Shown: one piece after another, positions 50,043-59,687 of the stretch
Layout: the number at the start of each line of letters is the position of its first letter
How positions within the stretch are numbered: the stretch's first letter is position 1
Source of the DNA: Streptomyces abikoensis
GTDB lineage: Bacteria; Actinomycetota; Actinomycetes; Streptomycetales; Streptomycetaceae
NCBI RefSeq assembly: GCF_014648775.1
Contig: NZ_BMRT01000003.1
Coordinates: 744,001-808,000, forward strand
Direction of reading: 5' to 3'
DNA length: 64,000 nt
Made by a program: the position numbers and the translations under genes
The notes under the pieces: generated by a model
The model's database searches: none
Told to the model about the DNA's origin: nothing
The model's input: only the letters and a program-made list of their open reading frames with translations

Positions 50043-50072
50043 GGATGCCCCGGTCCCGCCCCTTCTCCGTTT

Positions 50073-50135
50073 CCCGGGGGCTCCGCCCCCGGGCCCCCCG
50101 CTCCTCAAGCGCCGGAGGGGCTGAGAATCAGCCCC
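50073..50135. repeat. Dispersed Streptomyces palindromic repeat
   Basis: CCCGGGGGCTCCGCCCCCGGG, then the CTCCTCAAGCGCCGGAGGGG core, then GGGGCTGA-GAA-TCAGCCCC (50117-50135). It sits just beyond the convergent stop codons of the small membrane protein and metB genes and may terminate both. A near copy is embedded in tadE at 15971-16019. Confidence 0.85.
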
Positions 50136-50142
50136 CCGGTCG

Positions 50143-51288
50143 TCAGCCGAGCGCCTGCGTCAGGTCGGCCAGCAGGTCGTCGGCCGACTCGATGCCCACC
50201 GAGGCGCGGACCAGGTCCGCCGGGACCTCCAGCTGGGAGCCGGCGACCGAGGCGTGGGTCATCCGGCCCGGGTGCTCGATCAGGGACTCGACGCCGCCCA
50301 GGGACTCGCCCAGCGTGAAGAGCTTGGCACGGTTGCAGACCTCGACGGCCGCCTCCTCGCCGCCCGCGACGCGGAAGGACACCATGCCGCCGAAGGCGCG
50401 CATCTGCTTGGCCGCGACCTCGTGCAGCGGGTGCTCGGGCAGGCCCGGGTAGTAGACCTGCGTCACCTTCGGGTGCGAGACGAGCAGGTCCACCACGCGC
50501 TCGGCGTTGGCCGTGTGGCGGTCCATGCGCACGGCGAGGGTCTTGATGCCGCGCAGCGTCAGCCAGGAGTCGAAGGGGCCGGCGACGGCGCCCATCGCGT
50601 TCTGGTGATAGGCGAGCTCCTCGCCCAGGCCGGTGTCCGCCGTGATCAGGGCACCGCCGACGACGTCGGAGTGGCCGCCCATGTACTTGGTGGTGGAGTG
50701 GACGACGACGTCCGCGCCCAGGGACAGCGGCTGCTGCAGGTAGGGGCTGGCGAAGGTGTTGTCGACGACGAGCTTGGCACCGGCCTCGTGGGCGACGCCC
50801 GCGACGGCGGCGATGTCGGTGATGCCGAGCAGCGGGTTGGACGGGGTCTCGACCCAGACCGCCTTGGTCTCGGGCCGGATGGCCGCGCGCACGGCGTCCG
50901 GGCTGGAGGTGTTGGCGACCGACCACTCCACGCCCCAGCGGCTGACGACCTTGGCGAAGAGCCGGAACGTTCCGCCGTAGGCGTCGTTCGGGATGACCAC
51001 GTGGTCACCCGGCGCGAGCAGCGTGCGCAGGAGGGTGTCCTCGGCGGCCAGGCCCGAGGCGAAGGCGAGGCCCCGGACGCCCCCCTCGAGGGCCGCCAGG
51101 TTCTCCTCCAGGGCCGTGCGCGTGGGGTTGGCGCTGCGGCTGTACTCGTAACCGCCGCGCAGACCGCCGACGCCGTCCTGCTTGTACGTGGACACTTGGT
51201 AGATGGGCGGTACGACGGCCCCGGTCAGCGGGTCCGCTTCCTGCCCGGCGTGGATCGCGAGGGTCTCGAAGCTGTGCTGGTCGCTCAT
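50143..51288 (-). CDS. metB: Cystathionine gamma-synthase
   Basis: A 381-residue fold-type I PLP enzyme of the Cys/Met metabolism family. IYQVSTYKQDGVGGLRGGYE, YEYSRSANPTRTALEENLAA, PSNPLLGITDIAAVAGVAHE and VVHSTTKYMGGHSDVVGGAL (PLP Lys) are all in place. ENLAALEGGVRGLAFASGLA is the substrate loop. It makes cystathionine from an O-acylated homoserine and cysteine, or acts as a gamma-lyase. In actinomycetes MetB is often bifunctional. It is monocistronic with a divergent start close to the next gene. Confidence 0.92.
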   Translation of the reverse strand: MSDQHSFETLAIHAGQEADPLTGAVVPPIYQVSTYKQDGVGGLRGGYEYSRSANPTRTALEENLAALEGGVRGLAFASGLAAEDTLLRTLLAPGDHVVIPNDAYGGTFRLFAKVVSRWGVEWSVANTSSPDAVRAAIRPETKAVWVETPSNPLLGITDIAAVAGVAHEAGAKLVVDNTFASPYLQQPLSLGADVVVHSTTKYMGGHSDVVGGALITADTGLGEELAYHQNAMGAVAGPFDSWLTLRGIKTLAVRMDRHTANAERVVDLLVSHPKVTQVYYPGLPEHPLHEVAAKQMRAFGGMVSFRVAGGEEAAVEVCNRAKLFTLGESLGGVESLIEHPGRMTHASVAGSQLEVPADLVRASVGIESADDLLADLTQALG

Positions 51289-51444
51289 TCACCCGAGGGT
51301 AGTGCCCGTTCGCCCGATCGCTCCTGTTCACTTGTAACCGGCAGATGAACGATTCGCCGGTTTGTCACGTTGTACCGTCGTCCAGCCTCTTCCTTCGGCC
51401 CGTTCGGCTCCTTCCGTCAGCCTCTTCGTTCATCAGGACAGTTC

Positions 51445-52530
51445 ATGGAGATTCTGCTCATCCTCCTCGCCGTCACCGTGATCTGCGGTGTCGTGGTGGC
51501 CCCCGCGATCCGGCGGTACCGGGCCGTGCGAGGTGTCGTCCAGGGCGCCGAGGCGGCCACGGACCCGGTCGGCGGGCTCGGCCTCGTCCCGCCCGAGCGG
51601 CTCGACGTACGGCTGCCCGGCCCGGACGAGGAGCTGCTGGCCGCCGTGGCGGAGGCCCGCCGCACCCAGGACTGGAAGCCGGCGGCCGATCTGCTGGCCC
51701 GGACGCCCGCCACGGGCGACGCCGAGCTGCGCTGGCAGCGGGTGCAGACGCTGGCCGGCGCGGCGGCCCAGGAGCTGGCCGAGGCGCCGGGCACGGGCGG
51801 GATGTGGCTGCGGCACTGGCGCGTGGTGGCGCCCAAGGACGCGGGCGGCGCGGCGGTGCAGGCGGAGTTCCTGGTCCAGCAGGCGATGCGGAACCCGTCC
51901 TCGCAGGACTTCCGGATGATCCTGGAGGAGGCGCGCACGGTCTGCGCCGAGGCGGCCCTGCTGGCGCCGGGTGACCCCGTCCCGTACATCGTCGAGCTGG
52001 GCGTCGCCCGGGGGATGGGCGCGAGCGAGGCGGAGTTCCAGTCCGTGTGGGAGACCGTGACCACCCGCGCGCCGGGCCACATGGGGGCGCACCTGAGCGC
52101 GCTGCGCTACTGGAGCGCGAAGTGGCACGGCTCCCGGGAGCAGGCCGAGTCCTTCGCCCGGCGCGCGGCCTCCACCGCGCCGGAGGGCAGTCTGCTGCCC
52201 GCGCTGCCGCTGTTCGCGGTCTTCGACCACCTGCCCGACGTGCAGCTGGTGCGCGGCCTGTTCCAGAGCGCGGTGGTCGGCGACGCGATCGAGGCCGCCC
52301 AGTACGCGGTGCACCACGCGCCGGAGAACCACCCGGTACTGCCGCACGTCCGGCACCTGCTGGCGTGGTTCCTGGTCCGGGCCGAGCGTCACGCGGAGGC
52401 CCTGGAGCAGTTCCGGAAGGTCGACGGCCACATCGGAGCCCTCCCGTGGACGTACGAGCCGGACCCGGTGGCCACGTACACCGCGTACCGGGCGATGGCC
52501 GTGGCGGGGGCACGGCAGGGACCGGTCTGA
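51445..52530 (+). CDS. Membrane-anchored helical-repeat protein (paralogue A of the M48 cluster)
   Basis: A 361-residue protein. The N-terminal helix (LLILLAVTVICGVVVAPAI) is followed by a long cytosolic alpha-helical domain with TPR-like features: VAEARRTQDWKPAADLLART, RMILEEARTVCAEAALLAPG, and WSAKWHGSREQAESFARRAA. The end has EALEQFRKVDGHIGALPWTY. It is a paralogue of the gene at 54388, and the two flank an M48 metallopeptidase gene. ATG 51445 is the start of the signal-anchor. Conserved in Streptomyces; function unknown. Confidence 0.78.
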   Translation: MEILLILLAVTVICGVVVAPAIRRYRAVRGVVQGAEAATDPVGGLGLVPPERLDVRLPGPDEELLAAVAEARRTQDWKPAADLLARTPATGDAELRWQRVQTLAGAAAQELAEAPGTGGMWLRHWRVVAPKDAGGAAVQAEFLVQQAMRNPSSQDFRMILEEARTVCAEAALLAPGDPVPYIVELGVARGMGASEAEFQSVWETVTTRAPGHMGAHLSALRYWSAKWHGSREQAESFARRAASTAPEGSLLPALPLFAVFDHLPDVQLVRGLFQSAVVGDAIEAAQYAVHHAPENHPVLPHVRHLLAWFLVRAERHAEALEQFRKVDGHIGALPWTYEPDPVATYTAYRAMAVAGARQGPV

Positions 52531-52639
52531 CCTCGGACGGGCGCCCGGGCCGTCGCACAGTCGTCGCACATATGATCCCCACATTCCGTTTCTCGCGGAT
52601 CTTTCGCACCTTTCGAACCCGTGTGGGGGTCTTCGCCCA

Positions 52640-54328
52640 GTGGGCACATCTCTGCGTGCGCTGCGCGCGCTCGTCCTCCTGGCCGGCTTCTATCTGATCG
52701 CCGTCCTCATGCTCGGCGTCCTCGTGGCCGCCGACGTCGCCGCGACGCTCTGGGCCCCCGGCCTGGCCATGGTGAAGGTGTACTTCTGTTCCGTCGTGCT
52801 CGCCGTCCCGGTGCTGCGGGGCGTCTTCGTGTTCAGCACCGCCCGGGCGAAGGAGCCGGACGGACTGCCCGTCACCGAGGCCGGGCAGCCGGAACTCTGG
52901 CGTACCGTCCGCTCCCTGGCCGAGCGGACGGGCACCCGGGCGCCCGACGCGATCGTCCTCACCGGCGACGTCAACGCGGGCGTCACCGAGGACACCCGGC
53001 TGCTCGGCCTGCTCCCCGGCCCCCGCCGGCTCTACCTCGGCGCCCCGCTGCTGACCGGGCTGACCGAGGCCCAGTTGCACGCCGTCATCGCCCACGAGCT
53101 CGCCCACTACGGCAACACCGACACCCGCCTGGCGGGCATCGCCCTGCGGGGACGCGCCGGCGTGCTGCGCACGGTGGAGACCTTCCGGGAGCGGGAGGAG
53201 GAGCGGATCGCCAAGGAGCGGGCCATCCAGGAGAAGGCGGCCGAGGAAGCCGTCCGCAAGGGCCGCAAGCCCAAGAAGATCGACGCCGACCGCGCGGGCG
53301 CCGGCCACCGCCTGATGGTCAAGCCCTTCCTGGCGTACGCGGCGTTCTACCTGCGCGCCACGCACAGCACCGGCCGGCAGCAGGAGCTCGCCGCCGACCG
53401 TCTGGCCGCCCGGGTCGCGGGCCGGGACGCGACCGCCTCCGCGCTGCGCGAGACCGCCGCCCTCGACGCCGCCCACGACTTCTACATGAGCCGCTACGCC
53501 ACCGCCGGCGTGGACATCGGCCTCCTGCCACCGCGCGGCGAAGTCTTCGGCGGCCTCCACCGGCTGCTCACCGCGCCCGGACGGCAGGAGGGCCTGGCCG
53601 GCCTGCGCGACGAACTGCCGCCGGCGGAGCCTTCCCCGTACGACACCCACCCGCCGGTGGCCGTGCGCGTGGAGCTGGTCGAGGCGCTGCCCGACGACGG
53701 CCGAGCCCTGGACGGCCGAACCCTGGACGGCCGAACCCTGGGGGACGCCCGTCCCTCGCTGGGGTTCGCGCTGGGGTTGCTGCGCGATCGCGAGCGGGTC
53801 ATGGCGGATCTCGAGGGCGCGGTCCTGACGCCCAAGGCGCGGGCCATGACGCGGGTGGACTGGCCCGAGCTGATGCACCGGTCCGTCCACGCCCGGACGG
53901 AGGAGGCGGCCGAGCCGCTGCGCACGGCGCTGGGCGCGACGGGCGCCCGGGTTGCCGGGGCCGGCGCGCTCGCCGACCTGTCCGTCCTCCTCGACCTGGC
54001 CGACGCCGGACGGCTGTGGGAGGTGGCCGACCACCTGCCCAAGTCGCCGGAGGCCGCCAGGGCCGGCGGCCGCGCGGCCCGCGAGTTCGCGCGGCCGGCG
54101 CTGTACGCGGGGCTGCGCGAACTGACCGAGCTCGCGCTGGCCGAGTCGGCGGGCGCGCGCTGGGAACTGTCGTGGTCGGGCCCGGCACGGCTCCTGCTGC
54201 CGGACGGCGGGCCGACGGACGTGAGCGCCGAACCCCTGGCCGAGCTCGTGGCCGACGCGGTACGCCCCGTCGTGGAGGACGAGCCGGACACGAGACGCGT
54301 GCGCGACCTGATCGCCTACGCGAACTGA
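52640..54328 (+). CDS. M48-family membrane metallopeptidase
   Basis: A 562-residue protein. Two N-terminal helices (LVLLAGFYLIAVLMLGVLVA, MVKVYFCSVVLAVPVL) precede the zinc motif HAVIAHELAHYGNTDTRLAG (H-E-L-A-H) and the third ligand Glu in TGRQQELAADRLAARVAG. The segment between them is unusually long and charged (REREEERIAKERAIQEKAAE). After the active site comes a non-catalytic region of about 280 residues with a 15-bp tandem repeat (DGRALDGRTLDGRTL). GTG 52640 is the start. The likely role is envelope protein quality control or processing, by family. Confidence 0.85.
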   Translation: MGTSLRALRALVLLAGFYLIAVLMLGVLVAADVAATLWAPGLAMVKVYFCSVVLAVPVLRGVFVFSTARAKEPDGLPVTEAGQPELWRTVRSLAERTGTRAPDAIVLTGDVNAGVTEDTRLLGLLPGPRRLYLGAPLLTGLTEAQLHAVIAHELAHYGNTDTRLAGIALRGRAGVLRTVETFREREEERIAKERAIQEKAAEEAVRKGRKPKKIDADRAGAGHRLMVKPFLAYAAFYLRATHSTGRQQELAADRLAARVAGRDATASALRETAALDAAHDFYMSRYATAGVDIGLLPPRGEVFGGLHRLLTAPGRQEGLAGLRDELPPAEPSPYDTHPPVAVRVELVEALPDDGRALDGRTLDGRTLGDARPSLGFALGLLRDRERVMADLEGAVLTPKARAMTRVDWPELMHRSVHARTEEAAEPLRTALGATGARVAGAGALADLSVLLDLADAGRLWEVADHLPKSPEAARAGGRAAREFARPALYAGLRELTELALAESAGARWELSWSGPARLLLPDGGPTDVSAEPLAELVADAVRPVVEDEPDTRRVRDLIAYAN

Positions 54329-54387
54329 TCGGCTACGCGAACTGATCGTCCTCCCCACCCCCGCTTGATTGGAAGAACCCCACCCCC

Positions 54388-55506
54388 ATGCTCCTGATCT
54401 CCCTCATCGTCGTGGCCGTCCTGGCCGTGGCAGCCGCCTTCTGGATCCGGCGGCAACTGCACTGGGCCCGCATAGGCCGCTACATCAACGCGGCGGGCAT
54501 GCTGCCCGAGGAGCAGCAGATCACCGACCGGACGGGCCCGGACCCCGAGGGGGACGCCCTGCGGGAGGCCGTCTCGCGCGGCGAGTGGCGGGCGGCCGCC
54601 GAGGCCCTGGCGGCGGCCGGCACGGACTGGGAGCGGCGCTACGAGATCGTCGCCACCCTGGCGGAGGCGGCCGCAGAGGACGACGCCTGGCTGAGGGCCT
54701 GGCGTGCGGAGCGTCCGGACGACCCGGGCGCGGCCGTCGTCCACGCCGACGCGAAGATCTCCCTGGCGTGGGAGATCCGTGGCAGTGCCACGGCGAACCG
54801 GACCACCGCCGAGCAGTTCGCCGGCTTCCACCGGGTGCTGGGCGAGGCGCGCGAGGACTTCGCGCGCGCCGTCGCGCTGGCCGACCCCGCCGACCCCACC
54901 CCGTACGCGGCGCAGATCCCGCTCTACATGGGCACGGGGGCCGCGCACGAGGCGATGGGCGAGCTGTGGGCGGAGATCACCGCGCGGGCGCCGCACCACT
55001 ACCAGGCGCACAAGGCCGCGCTCCAGTACTGGTGCGCGAAGTGGCGGGGCTCGGAGGAGCTGGCCCGCGAGTTCACGGCGAGGGCGGTGGCCGCGGCCCC
55101 GCCCGGCAGCGTACTGACGGTGCTCCCGCTGATCAGCTGGTACGAGCACAAGGACACCGGCGCCACCGAGGCCGACTACCGCTCCCCGGAGCTGACGGCC
55201 CTGGTGGACGCGGCCCTCCGCGACGTGGCGGCGGCCCGCCCCGGCCACCCGCGCGTGGCGGGCGCCCGCCACCTGCTGGCGTACTTCCTCACCCGCCAGG
55301 GGCGCCACGAGGAGGCCGTCGCGCAGTTCCGCGTGATCGACGGCTACGTCGGCGCCTTTCCGTGGACGTACTCCACCGACCCCGCCGAATTCTTCTGCGC
55401 CGTGCGCACCCAGGCGCTGGCGGGCGCTGCCACGAGCGGACGGCGGAATCCCGGGGGCGGCGCGTACGTTGTCCCGGACGGACCGCCGAAGCGAGGAGCC
55501 CTGTGA
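54388..55506 (+). CDS. Membrane-anchored helical-repeat protein (paralogue B of the M48 cluster)
   Basis: A 372-residue protein paralogous to the gene at 51445: N-terminal helix ([20 protein letters not shown]), [20 protein letters not shown], then [20 protein letters not shown], and [20 protein letters not shown] near the end, the counterpart of EQFRKVDGHIGALPWT in paralogue A. Both carry a W-x-A-K-W block. It follows the M48 gene by 59 bp and is joined to msrA by a TGATG overlap, so the whole run from 51445 to 56171 may be one operon. Confidence 0.78.
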   Translation: MLLISLIVVAVLAVAAAFWIRRQLHWARIGRYINAAGMLPEEQQITDRTGPDPEGDALREAVSRGEWRAAAEALAAAGTDWERRYEIVATLAEAAAEDDAWLRAWRAERPDDPGAAVVHADAKISLAWEIRGSATANRTTAEQFAGFHRVLGEAREDFARAVALADPADPTPYAAQIPLYMGTGAAHEAMGELWAEITARAPHHYQAHKAALQYWCAKWRGSEELAREFTARAVAAAPPGSVLTVLPLISWYEHKDTGATEADYRSPELTALVDAALRDVAAARPGHPRVAGARHLLAYFLTRQGRHEEAVAQFRVIDGYVGAFPWTYSTDPAEFFCAVRTQALAGAATSGRRNPGGGAYVVPDGPPKRGAL

Positions 55507-56171
55507 TGTTCGTCAGCCGCCACCGGAACCACCTCCCCACCCCCGAGGAGACCCTGCCCGGCCGCCCGGCCCCGGCCTTCCCCCTCCAGGAGCGCCACAG
55601 CGTCCTGGACACGCCCCTGGCCGCCCCCTACCCGGAGGGCCTGGCCGTCGCCGACTTCGGCCTGGGCTGCTTCTGGGGCGCGGAACGGAAGTTCTGGCAG
55701 ACCGAGGGCGTCTGGACGACCCTGGCCGGCTACCAGGGCGGCACCACGCCGCACCCGACGTACGAGGAGGTGTGCAGCGGCCTGACGGGCCACACGGAGG
55801 TCGTCCGCGTCGTCTTCGACCCGTCCCGCGTCTCGTACGAATCCCTGCTCAAGCTCTTCTGGGAGTCCCACGACCCCACCCAGGGCAACCGCCAGGGCAA
55901 CGACCGCGGCACCCAGTACCGCTCGGCGGTCTACACCCACTCCCCCGACCAGCAGACCGCGGCCGAGGCCTCGCGCGAGGCGTACCAGTCGGTGCTCAGC
56001 GCGTCGGGCTACGGCGCCATCACCACGGAAATCCTCCCGGCGGCCCCGTTCTACTACGCGGAGTCCTACCACCAGCAGTACCTCTCGGACGCCAAGAACC
56101 CGACGGGCTACTGCGGCATCGGCGGCACGGGCGTCTCCTGTCCGGTGGGGATAGCGTCCGCCGGCGACTAG
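55506..56171 (+). CDS. msrA: Peptide methionine sulfoxide reductase MsrA
   Basis: A 221-residue enzyme reducing methionine-S-sulfoxide. [20 protein letters not shown] carries the catalytic Cys (about residue 54). [20 protein letters not shown] and [20 protein letters not shown] are family blocks. [15 protein letters not shown] at the end supplies the recycling Cys pair. An N-terminal extension of about 40 residues precedes the core, as in other actinobacterial MsrA. Starts within the stop codon of the preceding gene. Confidence 0.95.
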   Translation: MFVSRHRNHLPTPEETLPGRPAPAFPLQERHSVLDTPLAAPYPEGLAVADFGLGCFWGAERKFWQTEGVWTTLAGYQGGTTPHPTYEEVCSGLTGHTEVVRVVFDPSRVSYESLLKLFWESHDPTQGNRQGNDRGTQYRSAVYTHSPDQQTAAEASREAYQSVLSASGYGAITTEILPAAPFYYAESYHQQYLSDAKNPTGYCGIGGTGVSCPVGIASAGD

Positions 56172-57232
56172 GCCAGGGGTGCCGCCTCCGCTTCCACGAT
56201 CGAGGCGAAGCCCGGGGTGGGGAGGGTGCGGACGTGGCGGAGGCCGGATCGGGTGAAGAGGGTGGCCAGTTCGGTGGGGGTGCGGGTGCTGCCGCCTAGG
56301 GCCGTCAGCATCAGGAGGTCGAGGTCCTTGCCGGGGTGGGGGGCGTTGCCCGGCGGCGGGGCGGCGTCGATGACCAGGACGCGGCCGCCCGGGGCCAGGG
56401 CTTGGCGGCAGGAGCGCAGGATGCGGACGCAGTCGTCGTCGCTCCAGTCGGGCAGGACGTGCTTGAGGAGGTGGACGTCGCCCTTCGGGACGGCGGTGAA
56501 GAAGTCGCCGGGCTCGGCGCGCCAGCGTCCCGTCAACTCGTCTGCGGCGAGGAGGGGTTCGCGCAGCGCCGGTGCCTGGTCGAAGAGGACGCCCGACAGG
56601 CCGGGGTGGCGCAGCAGGACGGACCGGAGCAGGCCGCCGCGGCCGCCGCCGACGTCCACGACCGTGCCGTGGTCCGGGAACGGGTACGCGGCGGCGACCA
56701 CGTCGTCGAGGGGGCCGGAGAAGGCCGCCATGCCGGCGTCGAAGACCTCGCGGGCCGCGTCGTCGGTCCGGAGGTGCTCGAAGAAGGGAGTGCCGAAGAC
56801 CCTGGGGAAGGCGGATTCGCCGGTGCGTACGGTCTCGGCGAGGTCGGCCGCGGGGCGCAGGAACATGTCGTCGGTGAGCAGGAGCACCGCGTCGTGCAGC
56901 GAGCCCGGTATGCCGGTGCGCAGGGCGGACGCGGCGGGGGTCAGCCCGAACGCGCCCGCCTCGTCCTCCTGGAAGACGTCGCGCGAGGCCAGGAGCCGCA
57001 GCAGCCGGCGCAGTGTCGTCGCGTCGGTGCCGGTGGCCCCGGCGAGTTCGTTGGGGGTGCGCGGTCCGTCGGCGAGGTGGTCGGCGAGCCGGAGGCGCGC
57101 GGCGGTCCGCAGTGCGGCGGAGTGGAGGAAGCCGAAGGTCTCCTCCATCAGCCGGAGGGCGCCCGAGGGGTCCAAGGGGGGTTCCGGGGCGGTTTCGGGG
57201 GTGTGGGCCGGGGTGGTGGCGGGGTCCATCAC
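56168..57232 (-). CDS. SAM-dependent O-methyltransferase
   Basis: A 354-residue protein with the same architecture as the enzyme at 3281: winged-helix dimerisation domain ([20 protein letters not shown]) and a Rossmann domain with [20 protein letters not shown] (SAM motif I), [20 protein letters not shown] and [13 protein letters not shown]. The HVLPDWSD block matches the H-x-L-x-D-W signature near the catalytic base region of O-methyltransferases such as DmpM and TcmN. The stop overlaps the msrA stop convergently. Acceptor unknown. Confidence 0.87.
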   Translation of the reverse strand: MMDPATTPAHTPETAPEPPLDPSGALRLMEETFGFLHSAALRTAARLRLADHLADGPRTPNELAGATGTDATTLRRLLRLLASRDVFQEDEAGAFGLTPAASALRTGIPGSLHDAVLLLTDDMFLRPAADLAETVRTGESAFPRVFGTPFFEHLRTDDAAREVFDAGMAAFSGPLDDVVAAAYPFPDHGTVVDVGGGRGGLLRSVLLRHPGLSGVLFDQAPALREPLLAADELTGRWRAEPGDFFTAVPKGDVHLLKHVLPDWSDDDCVRILRSCRQALAPGGRVLVIDAAPPPGNAPHPGKDLDLLMLTALGGSTRTPTELATLFTRSGLRHVRTLPTPGFASIVEAEAAPLA

Positions 57233-57369
57233 GGCCTCCCTGGCGGCGGTTCCGGTGGGTATCGGAGGATCATCACCCTTTCAGCCCCCGGCCGGACCAC
57301 GGCTCCGCCGCTGTGTCGATCTCCGGTAGGACTTCCGCCCTAGGGCCGCCGCGCCCCGTTCGGTCCGGC

Positions 57370-58170
57370 TCAGACCGCCAGGTGGAAGCCCGCGCCGACG
57401 CCGCCGTTGGTGTTCATCTCGGCGATGATGTCCAGGATCGCCGAACTGTGCTGCACGCCCCAGGCGTTGCCGACCAGCGTCTGGCCGCTGACCACGGGGG
57501 AGCCGGAGTCCCCGCCGTTGGTCCAGATGAGGTGGGTGAACCAGATGTCGTGGGTGCCCAGCTTGATGCCGCAGGTCAGGCCCGTGCGGTGGCCCTGCTT
57601 GCACATGCGGACGCCGTTGGGGGGCGGGGCGCCGATCGAGGTGATGGTGACGCCGCCGACGGTGGCGGTGGGGGCGACCCTCGTCTCGTCCAGCTTGATG
57701 ACCGCGAAGTCGAGGCCCTTGGGACCGGCGTTGAGCAGGTTGTTGGGCGTGCTGACGTACGTCACCGTGCCGATGGCGCCCGTCTCCAGGTCGGCGCGGC
57801 TGGCGTTGAGGTCGGCGGGGGCGGCCGCGGTTCCGGCGGGGGAGGTGTCCCGGTAGACCTTCTCGCCGACGAGCTTGTTGCCCTTCTCGTCGATGAAGCA
57901 GTGGGCGTTGGTCAGGCCCACCAGGTTGCCCGCGTTGTCGCGGCCGACGGCGGTGAGGGTGCAGACGTAGAAGCTCTGGCGCTCCTCCGGGGTCGGGGTG
58001 ATCCGGAAGATGATGCCGGTGCCGCCGCCGATGGGCGTCAGCGGCCGTTCGGCCGCGGGGGCGGCGGCCGAACCGGCGGCGGGGGTGGCGGCGGTGGCGG
58101 CCGGGACGGCGGTGAGGGTCAGGCCGGCCGTGAGAACGGCGAGGCCGAGGGCGCGTAACGCGCGCAGCAT
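57370..58170 (-). CDS. Secreted serine protease, trypsin-like fold
   Basis: A 266-residue protein with a signal peptide (LGLAVLTAGLTLTAVPAATA). The triad is visible: His in GLTNAHCFIDEKGN, Asp in GLDFAVIKLDE, Ser in NGGDSGSPVVSGQTLVGNAW. A Cys at YVCTLTAVG pairs with that in NAHC. CKQGHRTGLTCGIKLG may be a second disulfide. The overall pattern is a chymotrypsin-like S1 protease or a bacterial SGPA/glutamyl-type relative without a long propeptide. ATG 58170 has CAGGAG 7 bases upstream. Confidence 0.82.
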   Translation of the reverse strand: MLRALRALGLAVLTAGLTLTAVPAATAATPAAGSAAAPAAERPLTPIGGGTGIIFRITPTPEERQSFYVCTLTAVGRDNAGNLVGLTNAHCFIDEKGNKLVGEKVYRDTSPAGTAAAPADLNASRADLETGAIGTVTYVSTPNNLLNAGPKGLDFAVIKLDETRVAPTATVGGVTITSIGAPPPNGVRMCKQGHRTGLTCGIKLGTHDIWFTHLIWTNGGDSGSPVVSGQTLVGNAWGVQHSSAILDIIAEMNTNGGVGAGFHLAV

Positions 58171-58352
58171 GCGATCACTCCTGTACGGGACGGGAACAGG
58201 GACGGGAACGGCCGGGGTGGGGACGACGGACGACGGCCCCGGCCGACTGCCGCAGCGGCAATCACGCACATCGAAGAACACGGATGCGGGTTTGTCACTA
58301 GTGGTCGAGTGAAGCTCGAGTACCGCTTCACGGCGATTTCACTGCCGCCGCG

Positions 58353-59687
58353 CTACCCCGTCTCCTCCGGCCCCATCTGCTCCAGCCGCGCCGCGATCTC
58401 GCGCGGGTCGCCGTGGTGGTGGCAGATCGCGTCGCGGTCGCGGCCGGGGCGGGGGTCGCGGAGGGAGACGGCGACCTCCGCTGCCTCGCGGAGGGTGCAC
58501 CGATCGCGTCCCAGCACTTCCCTCAACGCGATCAGCGTGCCGATGCTGGAAACCGTGCGCTCGGCGAACCACAGCGCGACGGCCTCCATGCCGCCCGCCG
58601 CATACTTCTCCCGCACGGTCCCGGTGAGGTCCTCGTAGGCGACGGCCAGCCGGGCGTACGCGCTCGGCTCGTCCGGCACATGACTCCGGGACAGGGCGGC
58701 GGCGAAGCGCACCAGGTAGCCACCGCCGGTCTCCGTGTCGTCCGGGTAGTCCTTCTCGAACTCGGGCCAGTCGATCTCTCCCGCCTCCGCGAGGACGGAC
58801 GGGATGTCGGCCCACTCCCCCGCCGCCGAGAGGACGCGGTCCAGGAGCTCGTACGGCGCGGTGACGCTCTCCGCGAGGAGAACGGCGTCGTAGAGGTCCT
58901 TGGCCTCGGGGTGGGTGTCGCTCACCAGCCACATGACCTTCCAGACGAGCGAGAGCTCCGGGCTCGCCGCCATGAGGGTGACGGGGGCGCCCTCGCCGCC
59001 TGCGAGGGGCGGGATCGCGGTGCGGACGGGCGGGGCGGGCAGGGGCTCGTTGAAGACGAAGTCGAGCTGGACCGTGCCGGACGGGGCGTCGTCCGTTCCG
59101 GTGGCCGTCCAGGGCAGGACGAGCCGGCGGCCCGGCACCCGGTCGTACGTCCAGATCTCGTCGCTGACGGCGCCCGCCGCGTCGATGCGGACCGGGCTGC
59201 CGGACGCCCGCGCGGCGGCCTCGGCGGCGCGAGCCACTCCGTCGAGCATGGCGTCCGTGCGGTCGTCCTCCAGCCGCCAGGTGTCGGGGACGACGACGAA
59301 GTCCAGGTCACCGGGCTCGCGGGCCGCGTCGCCGAACCACGCCTTGAGCAGCACGCTGCCGCGCAGCACCAGGTGCCCGGCCCACGGGGAGGCCGCGACC
59401 GCCGCGAGCGCGTGGTCGAGGGCGTGACGCCGGGCCGCGAACCACGCCTCGCCCCGGTCCGGGTCCGCGAACCGGGGCTCGCTCAGCCGCATGCCGAGGA
59501 GGTGGTGGTTGGCCGCCGGGTCGTACACGGGAAGCTGCACGACGCCCTCGCCGGGCACCGGGCGCAGCGTCGCCGGCAGGTCCTTCTTCCGCCGCGTGGC
59601 CTCGTCGGGCGGGAGCTGCGGGACGACCGTCGTGGCCTCCCACGGTCCGTACGGGAACTCTTCCCACGGTGTCGTCGTCATCGTCAT
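58353..59687 (-). CDS. AbiEii/AbiGii-type nucleotidyltransferase
   Basis: A 444-residue protein. GHLVLRGSVLLKAWFGDAAR then EPGDLDFVVVPDTWRLEDDR shows the G-S and D-x-D motifs of the AbiEii toxin family (DNA polymerase beta-like fold) at about residues 105-135. QLDFVFNEPLP near 205 gives the third Asp. The LSLVWKVMWLVSDTHPEAKD block is the Lys/Asp region C-terminal to the palm in AbiEii. AbiE systems act as phage abortive-infection toxins that transfer nucleotides to tRNA. Here the upstream overlapping gene is not a recognisable AbiEi antitoxin. Confidence 0.8.
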   Translation of the reverse strand: MTMTTTPWEEFPYGPWEATTVVPQLPPDEATRRKKDLPATLRPVPGEGVVQLPVYDPAANHHLLGMRLSEPRFADPDRGEAWFAARRHALDHALAAVAASPWAGHLVLRGSVLLKAWFGDAAREPGDLDFVVVPDTWRLEDDRTDAMLDGVARAAEAAARASGSPVRIDAAGAVSDEIWTYDRVPGRRLVLPWTATGTDDAPSGTVQLDFVFNEPLPAPPVRTAIPPLAGGEGAPVTLMAASPELSLVWKVMWLVSDTHPEAKDLYDAVLLAESVTAPYELLDRVLSAAGEWADIPSVLAEAGEIDWPEFEKDYPDDTETGGGYLVRFAAALSRSHVPDEPSAYARLAVAYEDLTGTVREKYAAGGMEAVALWFAERTVSSIGTLIALREVLGRDRCTLREAAEVAVSLRDPRPGRDRDAICHHHGDPREIAARLEQMGPEETG

